This document shows, piece after piece, positions 26,601 to 34,838 of a stretch of DNA of 64,000 nt; within the stretch, counting starts at the first letter, position 1, and each line of letters begins with the position of its first letter. Source of the DNA: Streptococcus sp. Marseille-P6264 (GTDB taxonomy: Bacteria > Bacillota > Bacilli > Lactobacillales > Streptococcaceae); NCBI RefSeq assembly GCF_902460355.1, contig NZ_CABPTO010000006.1, forward strand, positions 62,001 through 126,000, in the 5' to 3' direction. A program made the translations under genes and the position numbers. The notes beneath the pieces are model-generated. The model saw only the letters and a program-made list of their open reading frames with translations, made no database searches and had not been told where the DNA came from.

Positions 26601-28940
26601 TTAGTTGAATTCATATTTTTGCTTGATGGTACAAGCGATGAAAATTCCGATAAAGAAAACCATGAGAATCAGGTAGACTGGCAAGGTTGCGGCTGTCAGC
26701 GTTGCAATTTCCAATAGGTGCTGCAGGACAAAGGCTGATAGATAGAAGCCTGCGACTGAAAAAATGATCAGAAGAGCGCGCCAGAGGTTGAGTGGTAGGC
26801 AGGCTCGGATGACTGACAGGAAGCTAATGCTGCCTAGCAAGTAGTAGGTCAGAGTTGCCATTTCAATGTCGCTCCAGCCATGGCTGCTGCCCCAGATGCG
26901 GACAAATAACACACTGAAGATAATCATGAGGGAGCTTGGCAGAGCCAGCTGCAGGGAGCGTTTGAGGAAGTGCTTTTCAACTGGCTTAATATTGCGCTCA
27001 AAGGTGAGGACAAAGGGTGGGAAACCTTCGACAAACTGGTCAATCAAGGTGATTTGAATCGGAATGAATGGGAAAATCAAGAGGTATTCTGGCTTGCCTA
27101 GCAGGATACTGGCGATACAGATGATAGCTAGGAGGAAGGAATAAATGGTCTTGATGAAGAAAATCGGAGCAATCCGGCCGATATTGTTAACAACACGGCG
27201 GCCTTCAAAAAGAATCTCAGGGACATCGTTAAAGTCGGAGTTAAGAAGGACCAAGTTGGCAATTTGCCGAGTTGCTGGGTCGCCCTCGGCCATGACGATG
27301 GAACAGTCTGCTTCACGCAAGGCCAAAATATCATTAACCCCATCTCCGGTCATGGCTGTTGTCCGACCAGCGGCCTTGAGAGTCTGGATGAGCAGCTTCT
27401 TCTGATGGGGAGAAACACGGCCAAAGATGGCTGTTTCTTCTGCTTGCTCAACCAGTTCTTGATCGCTGATTTTAGAGCAGTCGATGTAGCTGTCGTAGTT
27501 GGCAAATCCAGCCTGGCTCGCGATATGAGAAACGGTCACAGGATTGTCACCAGAGATGATTTTCAGATCAACATCCTGAGAACGCAGGTAGTCCAGTGTC
27601 TCGGCCGCTCCCTCACGGATAGGATCAGTGATTTCCAGAACAGCTAAAGCGGTCATATCTTCAGGCAGTTGGATACTGTGTTTGTCTAGCACTTGGTCGC
27701 TGTGAGCCAGCACCAAAACCCGTGATCCGCGTTTTTGAGCCTCTCCAACCGCTGCAGGATTGCTGTCCAGTAGCATTTCTGGTGCCCCCAAAAAGATAGT
27801 TCCGACACTGGATAAATGCATAGCCCCCCATTTTCGGTCACTAGAAAATGGGATGACATTGTCGCTAGTATAGGTGTGCTCTAAATGGCCGTAGCCCTTG
27901 CGGATAGCCTGGGCTGTTGGGTTATTATCCTCACTGGTTTGGATGTAGGCTGCTAAGATTTGACCGACGGTCTCATCAGAAAACTTATCTGACAGACTAT
28001 GCAAGGCTTCAATAGTCATCTTTCCTTGGGTAATTGTTCCGGTCTTGTCCAGACAGAGAGTGTCTACTCGAGCCAAGGTTTCAACAGAATACATTTCCTG
28101 AACAAGAACCTTGCGCATACCTAGCTTGATGACAGCTGTCAGGAGTGACGTGACTGTCAGCAAGGCGATTCCCTTAGGCAGCATACCCAAAAGGGCTGTC
28201 GAGCTGGTAATGACAGAGTTTTTGACAGGCAGTCCCTTTATCATCAGGGCTTCAAAGAAGAGTGCCAATCCAAAAGGAATGATGATTTTTCCAGTAAAGC
28301 GGGAAATTTTGCCAAGATTGTAAAGAATGCGCGAGTTGATAGGCTTGAGTGTTTTAGCCTCAGTCATGAGCTTGTTGGCATAGTTGTCTGCGCCGACATG
28401 GTGCACCTTAGCATAGATCTGCCCACTGGCCAAAAAGCTACCAGACAGCAGCTCGGCGCCTTCTTCCTTGAGAACCAAATCACTCTCACCTGTCAGCATG
28501 GCTTCATTGGCCTCGGCAACACCCACTACTACATGGGCGTCACTGGGAATTTGCTCGCCGGCTGACAGCTTGATCAGATCGCCCAGTACAATTTCTTCTG
28601 GCTGAATCTTGACTTCCTGGCCGTCGCGGATGACTGTGACCAGCTCTCGGCTGACCAGATTGAGCTTGTCAATCATGTGTTTGGCTCGCAGCTCTGTAAT
28701 AATACCAGTGACAGCATTAAAACTGATGACTGCGAAGAAGACCAGATTGCTCCAGGCTTGGACAGAGACCAAGGCTACAGCAATAACAAAGTTAAGGGCA
28801 TTAAAAAGGGTGAAAACATTCCGCTTAACGATTTGCCAGTTACTAGTACTGGTGTCACTTGTAAAATCGTTGGTCAAGCCCTGCGAAATCTTCTCATCTA
28901 CTTGGGTTTGGTTTAAACCGATTAATTCTTTTTTGTTCAT
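26601..28940 (-). CDS. P-type cation-transporting ATPase (HAD-IC family, Exp7-like)
   Basis: A 779-residue E1-E2 ATPase. The actuator motif TGES is near residue 150, the phosphorylated DKTGT near residues 298-302, and the hinge TGDGVND near 533. The predicted membrane layout is two segments, an actuator domain, two segments, a large cytoplasmic domain, then about six segments. In the fourth membrane segment the usual PEGL ion-binding motif reads LPKGIALL, so the ion is not obvious. It resembles the pneumococcal Exp7 protein. Calcium or magnesium are possibilities, not shown. No SD; TGGTATCAT ends seven bases upstream of the ATG, predicting a leaderless mRNA. It is divergent from plsC. Confidence 0.85.
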   Translation of the reverse strand: MNKKELIGLNQTQVDEKISQGLTNDFTSDTSTSNWQIVKRNVFTLFNALNFVIAVALVSVQAWSNLVFFAVISFNAVTGIITELRAKHMIDKLNLVSRELVTVIRDGQEVKIQPEEIVLGDLIKLSAGEQIPSDAHVVVGVAEANEAMLTGESDLVLKEEGAELLSGSFLASGQIYAKVHHVGADNYANKLMTEAKTLKPINSRILYNLGKISRFTGKIIIPFGLALFFEALMIKGLPVKNSVITSSTALLGMLPKGIALLTVTSLLTAVIKLGMRKVLVQEMYSVETLARVDTLCLDKTGTITQGKMTIEALHSLSDKFSDETVGQILAAYIQTSEDNNPTAQAIRKGYGHLEHTYTSDNVIPFSSDRKWGAMHLSSVGTIFLGAPEMLLDSNPAAVGEAQKRGSRVLVLAHSDQVLDKHSIQLPEDMTALAVLEITDPIREGAAETLDYLRSQDVDLKIISGDNPVTVSHIASQAGFANYDSYIDCSKISDQELVEQAEETAIFGRVSPHQKKLLIQTLKAAGRTTAMTGDGVNDILALREADCSIVMAEGDPATRQIANLVLLNSDFNDVPEILFEGRRVVNNIGRIAPIFFIKTIYSFLLAIICIASILLGKPEYLLIFPFIPIQITLIDQFVEGFPPFVLTFERNIKPVEKHFLKRSLQLALPSSLMIIFSVLFVRIWGSSHGWSDIEMATLTYYLLGSISFLSVIRACLPLNLWRALLIIFSVAGFYLSAFVLQHLLEIATLTAATLPVYLILMVFFIGIFIACTIKQKYEFN

Positions 28941-28947
28941 GAGATTA

Positions 28948-28956
28948 ATGATACCA
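28948..28956 (-). promoter_or_regulatory. Extended -10 giving a leaderless ATPase mRNA
   Basis: Minus-strand TGGTATCAT, seven bases before the ATG at 28940. No SD and no convincing -35. Confidence 0.45.
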
Positions 28957-29013
28957 TTTTTTTATAGAAATAGCTATCAGAATCAGCTGTTACAGCCAAA
29001 GTTTGGAAAAATA

Positions 29014-29042
29014 TTGCAGACTATAAGGGGATAGGGTATAAT
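29014..29042 (+). promoter_or_regulatory. plsC promoter
   Basis: TTGCAG, 17-bp spacer, TATAAT, about 55 bases upstream of the plsC ATG. Confidence 0.6.
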
Positions 29043-29097
29043 GAGAAAGGATGTAATAAATTTCAAGTACAATCACGGTTTGAAATAAGGAGAGTTT

Positions 29098-29838
29098 ATG
29101 TTTTATACCTATTTGCGAGGTCTGGTGATTTTTATCCTCTGGGCTTTGAATGGAAATGCCCATTACCATAATAAAGAGAAGATTCCTTCACAAGATGAAA
29201 ATTATATCTTGGTGGCCCCTCACCGGACATGGTGGGATCCTGTTTACATGGCTTTTGCGACCAAGCCCAAGCAGTTCATTTTCATGGCCAAGAAACAGCT
29301 CTTTGAAAATCGGGTGTTTGGCTGGTGGATTCGCATGTGTGGTGCCTTTCCTATCGACCGGGAAAATCCTGGTCCGTCAGCGATTAAATACCCTGTCAAT
29401 ATGCTGAAAAAGAGCAATCGTTCCCTGATTATGTTCCCGAGCGGTAGCCGCCATTCTACGGATGTAAAGGGAGGAGTGGCAGTGATTGCCAAGATGGCTA
29501 AAGTCCGTATCATGCCAGTAGTCTATGCTGGTCCCATGAGCCTCAAGGGCTTGGCAGCTGGTGAGCGCGTGGATATGAACTTCGGCAATCCTATTGATAT
29601 TTCTGACATCAAAAAGATGAACGATGAGGGAGTTGAGGAAGTGGCTCGTCGGATTCAGGCTGAATTTGACCGTTTAGACGCAGAAGTGGCGCCTTATCAG
29701 ACAGGTAAAAAACCAAATATCTTCTGGCGGATTTTACGAGCATTAGCCTTTATTCCAGCTGCCTTGATTGGTATTCTGACCTTCATTTTTAGTTTCCTTG
29801 CAAGCTTCGTCTGGGATCCAGAGAAGCACAGAAAATAA
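29098..29838 (+). CDS. plsC: 1-acyl-sn-glycerol-3-phosphate acyltransferase
   Basis: A 246-residue membrane-associated acyltransferase that makes phosphatidic acid from lysophosphatidic acid. Block I HRTWWD has the catalytic His42 and Asp47. Block II is around AFPIDRE. Block III reads FPSGSRHS at about 112-119, with Ser where most PlsC proteins have the Glu of FPEGTR. A hydrophobic pair of segments lies at the C-terminus (residues ~212-240). SD AAGGAG. It is divergent from the ATPase gene and followed by a repeat element. Confidence 0.9.
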   Translation: MFYTYLRGLVIFILWALNGNAHYHNKEKIPSQDENYILVAPHRTWWDPVYMAFATKPKQFIFMAKKQLFENRVFGWWIRMCGAFPIDRENPGPSAIKYPVNMLKKSNRSLIMFPSGSRHSTDVKGGVAVIAKMAKVRIMPVVYAGPMSLKGLAAGERVDMNFGNPIDISDIKKMNDEGVEEVARRIQAEFDRLDAEVAPYQTGKKPNIFWRILRALAFIPAALIGILTFIFSFLASFVWDPEKHRK

Positions 29839-29844
29839 TGCCGA

Positions 29845-30023
29845 CAGAGAGTGGGACAGAAATCGGTAATTCGTTAGAATTCGATTTCGTCGTTCCACCT
29901 CCTCACAGTTGAGTAGGGCTGTAAAAGCTGATGAAATCAGCGTAATAGAGCCCACTCAACCACTGCGTCTTGCTCGACAATCCAAAGATAATTGAGAGGC
30001 TAGGACTTTTGTCCCAGCCTCTG
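29845..30023. repeat. Palindromic intergenic repeat element with terminal inverted repeats
   Basis: The ends, CAGAGAGTGGGACAGAAATC and GGACTTTTGTCCCAGCCTCTG, are imperfect inverted repeats. Inside, GTTGAGTAGGGCT (29908-29920) pairs with AGAGCCCACTCAAC (29947-29960), and within that GCTGAT-GAA-ATCAGC (29927-29941) is a perfect hairpin. There is no coding capacity. It fills most of the plsC-comEA gap. A short relative of its GGGACAGA end forms the ccpA terminator. The right end may also terminate plsC. Confidence 0.65.
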
Positions 30024-30086
30024 TTTTAGTTTTTCTTATTTGTATTTGAAACTTTGTTTCAGATTTCTATTTTTTTCCTTTTCTTT

Positions 30087-30094
30087 TACGAATA
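30087..30094 (+). promoter_or_regulatory. ComX (SigX) cin-box of the comEA-comEC operon
   Basis: TACGAATA is the exact late-competence box that replaces the -10 for the alternative sigma factor ComX. The usual T-rich stretch lies directly upstream. It is 19 bases before the comEA ATG, leaving room for a short leader with SD AAAGGAG. Confidence 0.88.
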
Positions 30095-30112
30095 GAAAGA
30101 TAAAGGAGAAAA

Positions 30113-30811
30113 ATGATGTTTGAAGAAATAGTTGAAAAATTAAAGGAATACAAGATTTTTGTTGGACTTTCCTTGCTGGGAATCATCTTGGCTGGATTTT
30201 TCTTGCTGAAGGGCAACGATCAGCCACAGAATCAGGTCCCTGCACTGGCTCAGGAAGTGGTCACATCGGCTTCATCTGAAACCGATGTAGAAAAAAGAAA
30301 TATCAATCAAGAAAAGATCAACTCAGAAAAGGATATGCATTCAGAGGAATCTGATGAAGAAGTCACCGTTGATGTCAAAGGAGCTGTCAAAAATCCTGGA
30401 GTTTATCAGTTGCGGGCAGGAGCGCGTGTGCATGATGCCTTACAAAAAGCAGGTGGTCTACTGCCAGATGCTGAGCCAAAATCCATCAACCAAGCTCAAA
30501 AATTAACAGATGAGGCGGTTGTTTATGTAGCTAGAGTCGGTGAGGAAGGCGCAGATGTGACACAAGCTAGTCAGACGCCCGCTGGAAATGGAGAAACGGC
30601 AAAGGGGAAGCCTGGCTTGGTCAATCTCAATACGGCGACCGAAGCTGAACTTCAGACGGTTTCAGGTATCGGTCAAAAGAAAGCGCAAGACATCATCGCT
30701 TATCGGGAAGCCAATGGCAAGTTTAAGTCAGTAGATGAGCTGAAAAATGTTTCAGGAATCGGTGCTAAAACCTTAGAAAAGTTAAAAGACTATGTCACAG
30801 TGGATAAATGA
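30113..30811 (+). CDS. comEA: ComEA, competence DNA receptor
   Basis: A 232-residue membrane-anchored DNA-binding protein of the transformation machine. One transmembrane segment lies at about 15-33. A low-complexity Ser/Glu linker follows, then a SLBB-like domain (VTVDVKGAVKNPGVYQL, residues ~83-150) and a second linker. The C-terminal helix-hairpin-helix pair is LNTATEAELQTVSGIGQKKA and SVDELKNVSGIGAKTLEKL (about 172-228). It binds incoming double-stranded DNA outside the membrane and passes it to ComEC. Translation may start at either of two tandem ATGs. It overlaps comEC by 20 bases. Confidence 0.95.
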   Translation: MMFEEIVEKLKEYKIFVGLSLLGIILAGFFLLKGNDQPQNQVPALAQEVVTSASSETDVEKRNINQEKINSEKDMHSEESDEEVTVDVKGAVKNPGVYQLRAGARVHDALQKAGGLLPDAEPKSINQAQKLTDEAVVYVARVGEEGADVTQASQTPAGNGETAKGKPGLVNLNTATEAELQTVSGIGQKKAQDIIAYREANGKFKSVDELKNVSGIGAKTLEKLKDYVTVDK

Positions 30812-33032
30812 ATTTCCCATCAAACCTATCTATTTTTGTCTGTTGCTAGTGTTGACCTACTTTGCTGTTTACACAGGCAGTCTGCCAGCTTATCTGGGTT
30901 TGGCAGCTCTCCTTGTTCGGCTATTTTGCCTTTATTCGACGAAGAATAGTCTGCTTGTTTTGATGTTTTTGAGTCTTTTTGCAGGATTTTTCTTATTTCG
31001 GAGAGAAATGGCTAATCAAGCCTTTCAAGATGAACCGAAAACTATCCCTGCCATTGTGATGAAGCCGGATACGATCAAAGTCAATGGGGATTCGCTTTCT
31101 TTTCGTGGCTATTCCAATGGTCGGACTTATCAGGCTTTTTATAAAATCCAGTCAGAACAGGAAAAACAAGCTTTTCAAAAGCTGAGCGATCAACTGCTTT
31201 TGGAGATTGATGGAGAGCTTAGTTTAGCAGAAGACCAGCGTAATTTTTCAGGTTTTGACTATCGGGCTTATCTGAAAACGCAGGGGATTTACAGGATTTT
31301 GAAAATCAATCAAATTAAGTCCAGTCAACATTTTAGCAGTCTTAATCCTTGGGATTGGCTGTCGGTCTGGCGCAGAAAAGCCTTGGTTTATATCAAGGAA
31401 AATTTTCCTAGCCCCATGAGTCACTATATGACTGGACTCTTGTTTGGTGAATTGGACACAGATTTTGCTGAGATGAATGAACTTTATTCTAGTCTGGGGA
31501 TTATCCATCTCTTTGCCCTATCTGGCATGCAGGTCGGCTATTTCATGGATGGTTTTCGCAGGCTTCTCCTGAAATCTGGTTTAAAAAGGGAAACCGTCGA
31601 TTGGCTTCAGTTGCCCTTTTCCTTCATCTATGCGGGTTTGACGGGCTTTTCAGTATCGGTCGTGAGGAGTTTAGTGCAAAAGCTGCTCTCGCAGTTTGGT
31701 GTGACTAAGCTGGATAATTTTGCTTTAACGATCATGCTCCTATCCATTTTTATGCCCAATTTTCTATTGACGACGGGTGGCGTTCTTTCCTGTGCCTATG
31801 CTTTTGTTATTTCGGTCATGGATTTTGAGCATTTACCTCCCGTGCGAAAGGTGCTGGCAGAAAGTCTGACCATTTCACTGGGGATTTTGCCGATTCTGAT
31901 TTTCTATTTTTCTGAATTTCAGCCTTGGTCTATTCTGCTGACTTTTCTATTTTCAGTTGTTTTTGATCTTTTTATGCTTCCAGCCCTAACCTTTATTTTT
32001 GCCCTATCGCCTCTTTTGAAAATCAGTCAGGTCAATGCCTTATTTGAACTGCTGGAAGGGCTGATTCGCTGGACGGCGGCTATTTCCTCACGGCCAGTGG
32101 TTTTTGGTCAGCCATCTATCTGGATGATGCTAGGCCTGCTTATCACTCTTTGCTTGCTCTATGATTTTCGCAGACAGAAAAAAGTTGTGACCTTACTTAG
32201 CTTGGTTCTTGCTCTGCTCTTTTTCGTCACAAAGCATCCCTTGCAAAATGAAATTACAGTTATCGATATTGGGCAGGGAGATAGCATTTTCTTGCGCGAT
32301 TGGCGGGGGAAATCTGTTCTGATTGATGTGGGTGGTCGAGTGGAGATTGGCAAGAAAGAAGCTTGGCAAAAGCGGATTTCTGCGACAAATGCAGAAAAGA
32401 CCTTGATTCCCTATCTGAAAAGTCGGGGAGTGAGTCACTTGGATGTGCTGGTTTTGACCCACACCGATACGGACCATATGGGCGATATGTTGGAAGTAGC
32501 CGAGCATTTTTCTATAAAGGAAATTTATGTATCTAAGGGAAGCTTGACCCAGTCGGATTTTGTGGAGAAACTGGAGCGGATGCAGACGAGAGTCCATGCG
32601 GTAGAAGTAGGAGATAGCCTTCCGATTTTTGATAGTGCTCTGCAGGTTCTCTATCCTGAGGATACAGGCGACGGTAGCAATGATGACTCTGTCGTTTTGT
32701 ACGGGAAGTTTTTTGGAACTAGCTTTTTGTTTACGGGAGACTTAGAGGAGAATGGCGAAGCTACCTTGATGCGGCGTTTTCCGCAACTCAAGGTGGATGT
32801 TTTAAAAGCAGGCCACCACGGTTCTAAGGGCTCCTCTAGCCCAGAATTTTTACATCAGCTTCAGCCCAAAATTGCCCTCATATCTGCAGGTAGGAATAAC
32901 CGCTACAAGCATCCTCATCAGGAAACTCTGGACAGATTTGAGAACATTCAGACACAGATTTTCCGTACAGATGAACAAGGAGCCATTCGCTTCAGTGGCT
33001 GGGATTCATGGGAAATCGAAACGGTAAAGTAA
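30792..33032 (+). CDS. comEC: ComEC, DNA uptake channel
   Basis: A 746-residue polytopic membrane protein that forms the channel for single-stranded DNA entry. N-terminal segments (to ~residue 70) precede the extracellular OB-like region. The Competence domain core, with GIIHLFALSGMQVGYF near residue 237, follows with further membrane helices. A C-terminal metallo-beta-lactamase-like domain starts near residue 490; it has VIDIGQGDS, THTDTDHMGD (~556) and KAGHHGSKGSS, which are intact metal-binding motifs. The ATG (MSQWINEF) lies inside comEA, so translation is coupled. It is expressed only in competence, given the cin-box upstream. Confidence 0.94.
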   Translation: MSQWINEFPIKPIYFCLLLVLTYFAVYTGSLPAYLGLAALLVRLFCLYSTKNSLLVLMFLSLFAGFFLFRREMANQAFQDEPKTIPAIVMKPDTIKVNGDSLSFRGYSNGRTYQAFYKIQSEQEKQAFQKLSDQLLLEIDGELSLAEDQRNFSGFDYRAYLKTQGIYRILKINQIKSSQHFSSLNPWDWLSVWRRKALVYIKENFPSPMSHYMTGLLFGELDTDFAEMNELYSSLGIIHLFALSGMQVGYFMDGFRRLLLKSGLKRETVDWLQLPFSFIYAGLTGFSVSVVRSLVQKLLSQFGVTKLDNFALTIMLLSIFMPNFLLTTGGVLSCAYAFVISVMDFEHLPPVRKVLAESLTISLGILPILIFYFSEFQPWSILLTFLFSVVFDLFMLPALTFIFALSPLLKISQVNALFELLEGLIRWTAAISSRPVVFGQPSIWMMLGLLITLCLLYDFRRQKKVVTLLSLVLALLFFVTKHPLQNEITVIDIGQGDSIFLRDWRGKSVLIDVGGRVEIGKKEAWQKRISATNAEKTLIPYLKSRGVSHLDVLVLTHTDTDHMGDMLEVAEHFSIKEIYVSKGSLTQSDFVEKLERMQTRVHAVEVGDSLPIFDSALQVLYPEDTGDGSNDDSVVLYGKFFGTSFLFTGDLEENGEATLMRRFPQLKVDVLKAGHHGSKGSSSPEFLHQLQPKIALISAGRNNRYKHPHQETLDRFENIQTQIFRTDEQGAIRFSGWDSWEIETVK

Positions 33033-33075
33033 TTCCTGTTTCCTTGCTCTGAGACGGAGCTAGGATTAACTTACC

Positions 33076-33104
33076 TTGATTTCGAGCTAAAATTATGATA
33101 CAAT
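33076..33104 (+). promoter_or_regulatory. Promoter of the DUF805 gene
   Basis: TTGATT, 17-bp spacer, TACAAT with TGA extension. The -10 overlaps an in-frame upstream ATG at 33103, which therefore cannot be the translation start. Confidence 0.65.
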
Positions 33105-33138
33105 GAATCCTGTTAATAAAAATTTAGAGGAGATTTCT

Positions 33139-34074
33139 ATGTTTTCTGCTTATAAAAAATTTTGGACTCGTTATGCAGACTTTAGTGGTCGTTCAAGTCG
33201 TTCGGATTACTGGTGGGTTGTCCTATGTAATTTTTTGATTACCTTACCATTTTCGTTGATTGCCCTTTTTGGTTTTCTCATTCCGCTTTTTAGTGAAGTT
33301 TATTATGCGGGATTGTACGGTTATGAACCAGATTTTTCTGGAGCTATGGCTGGCGCTGGTTTTGCTGCGTTCATAATGTTCTTGCTTGCTATCTATGGAC
33401 TTGCAACGATCGTTCCTCATCTTGCTATCACAGTTCGTCGTCTTCGCGACGCTGGTTTCCACTGGGCATTTATTTTTCTGGGAGTAGGGCCATCAATAGC
33501 TTCACTCATTCCAGTTTTGAATATTTTGGCTGCTTTGGTTTCTCTGCCATGTGGTATTGCCTTGATAGTCCTCCTTTGCCAAGCTAGCAAACCAGCTCAG
33601 TCAGTTAATGGGGCTCCTTATGGTCAACAAGGATTCCAAGGTCAGCAATTTGGCCAAGCACAACAACCGGTTCAAAACCAACAGTTTGCTCAGCCTGGAT
33701 TCCAAGGACAACAACAGCCGACACAAAACCAACAATTTGGTCAAGCTCAACAGCCAGCTCAAAACCAACAGTTTAGTCAGCCTGTTAACCAAGAGCAACC
33801 ATTTGCTCAGCAACAAGCACCAGTTCAGAATCCAGAATTTGGTCAGCCTCAGCAACCTTTTGGTCAAAATCAAGTGAACCAGCCAACTCAACCGTTTGCT
33901 GCTAGCCAAGCCCAAACTCAAGAGTCAACCCAATCAGCATTTTCAGCATCAGTTTCAGGATCAGCTGAATCAGTTCATTCAGTAGAAGCTCATCAGTCTC
34001 AAGCTGCAACTGCAGAACAGGCTCTGGGAACTGCTTCTGAACAAATCACTAACTCAGAGTCAATCTCTCAGTAA
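33139..34074 (+). CDS. DUF805 membrane protein with a Gln-rich repeat tail
   Basis: A 311-residue protein in two parts. Residues 1-145 form a DUF805 domain: MFSAYKKFWTRYADFSGRSS, RSDYWW near residue 21, about four membrane segments, and the conserved RLRDAGFHW before the third pair. Residues ~150-255 are a repeat region rich in Gln, Asn, Pro and Phe, with units such as QPAQNQQFSQ. A Ser/Thr/Ala-rich end follows. The tail should be cytoplasmic or surface-facing depending on topology, which I cannot settle. GAGGAG six bases before ATG 33139 decides the start. Function is unknown. Confidence 0.8.
   Translation: MFSAYKKFWTRYADFSGRSSRSDYWWVVLCNFLITLPFSLIALFGFLIPLFSEVYYAGLYGYEPDFSGAMAGAGFAAFIMFLLAIYGLATIVPHLAITVRRLRDAGFHWAFIFLGVGPSIASLIPVLNILAALVSLPCGIALIVLLCQASKPAQSVNGAPYGQQGFQGQQFGQAQQPVQNQQFAQPGFQGQQQPTQNQQFGQAQQPAQNQQFSQPVNQEQPFAQQQAPVQNPEFGQPQQPFGQNQVNQPTQPFAASQAQTQESTQSAFSASVSGSAESVHSVEAHQSQAATAEQALGTASEQITNSESISQ
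33616..33905 (+). repeat. In-frame degenerate repeat coding the Gln-rich tail
   Basis: Units built on CAACAGCC(A/G)GYTCAAAACCAACA with variable GGTCAA/GCTCAG blocks recur at least five times and keep the reading frame. Such tracts change length easily by slipped-strand events. Confidence 0.7.
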
Positions 34075-34089
34075 AATCTATAAGATATC

Positions 34090-34126
34090 AACCCTAGATA
34101 GTTTCAACCTATCTGGGGTTTCTTTG
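34090..34126 (+). terminator. Terminator after the DUF805 gene
   Basis: AACCCTAGATAG / CTATCTGGGGTT stem, 7-base loop, then TTCTTT. Confidence 0.75.
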
Positions 34127-34143
34127 TCATGTTTGAAATTTTT

Positions 34144-34174
34144 GTAACCAAAATGACTTTCGATTCGTTATACT
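34144..34174 (+). promoter_or_regulatory. ECF-type promoter candidate before the sigma factor gene
   Basis: GTAACC (34144-34149), then 16 bases after the AACC core, CGTT (34166-34169). This is the AAC-N16-CGT pattern of group ECF promoters. An overlapping TATACT (34169-34174) could be a vegetative -10 but lacks a -35 at 17 bp. The leader to the gene is ~150 nt and contains only a doubtful 33-codon frame. Confidence 0.45.
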
Positions 34175-34322
34175 AGTAGAAAAGGGGATGAATAAAAAAG
34201 TATTAAATAGAGAAAAGCAGTTTCAAATGAGAAGTAGCAGCTGCGAGCTTTGGATTAGAAAGACTTTTTACTATTATTCTGCTATTTAAAGGAATGCAAG
34301 TAAGGAGAGATTTGAGGAGAAG

Positions 34323-34838
34323 TTGTGGGGAGGTGAGATTATCAAACTGGATGAATACGAAAACATCTTGGTTGGCTTTGCTCGAGAGATTGTTTTCTAC
34401 CTGCAAAAGTCAGGAGCTTCTAAGGCAGAGGCAGAGGATGTGGTGCAGGATGTTTTTGTCAAAATGTTAGAGACTGATCTGGTTATCCCATCAGAGAAGA
34501 TGCGAGCTTGGATGTATCGGGTTTCTATCCGCCGCTATATCGATCGCTATAGGCGCGATCAGCATTATCTAGAAATTTTGCAAAAGGAATTTTTCAAACA
34601 AGATGTGATTCAACCATTTGAAAACGACCATTATGAGCTGTTAAGGTCGACGATAGAAGAGCTTCCAACTAAGGAAGCAATGCTTCTAGATCTTTATTAT
34701 TTCCAAAATTTTACAGTAAAGGAAATCGCTCATATTATGTCGTATTCTGTAAGTAAAGTGAAAGTACAACTCATGCGTAGCCGAGTTAAGCTTCGCCATA
34801 AATTGGAAAAGAAAGGATATAGAAATGGAAACATTTGA
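34323..34838 (+). CDS. ECF-type RNA polymerase sigma factor
   Basis: A sigma-70-family protein of about 166-171 residues with only regions 2 and 4. Region 2 reads ASKAEAEDVVQDVFVKMLE and MRAWMYRVSIRRYIDRYRRD. Region 4 reads TIEELPTKEAMLLDLYYFQN followed by FTVKEIAHIMSYSVSKVKVQ, a helix-turn-helix. It should direct RNA polymerase to stress-type promoters and be held inactive by the membrane protein encoded next. No ATG start exists: TTG 34323 lies only three bases after GAGGAG, while a strong GGAGGTGAG sits at 34329-34337, just before in-frame ATT and ATC codons, so the true start is uncertain. It overlaps the next gene by 14 bases. Confidence 0.85.
   Translation: MWGGEIIKLDEYENILVGFAREIVFYLQKSGASKAEAEDVVQDVFVKMLETDLVIPSEKMRAWMYRVSIRRYIDRYRRDQHYLEILQKEFFKQDVIQPFENDHYELLRSTIEELPTKEAMLLDLYYFQNFTVKEIAHIMSYSVSKVKVQLMRSRVKLRHKLEKKGYRNGNI

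Noticed and set aside
34188..34289. 33-codon frame in the sigma factor leader
   Set aside because: The SD is too close to the ATG and the composition is not protein-like; it is likely chance.
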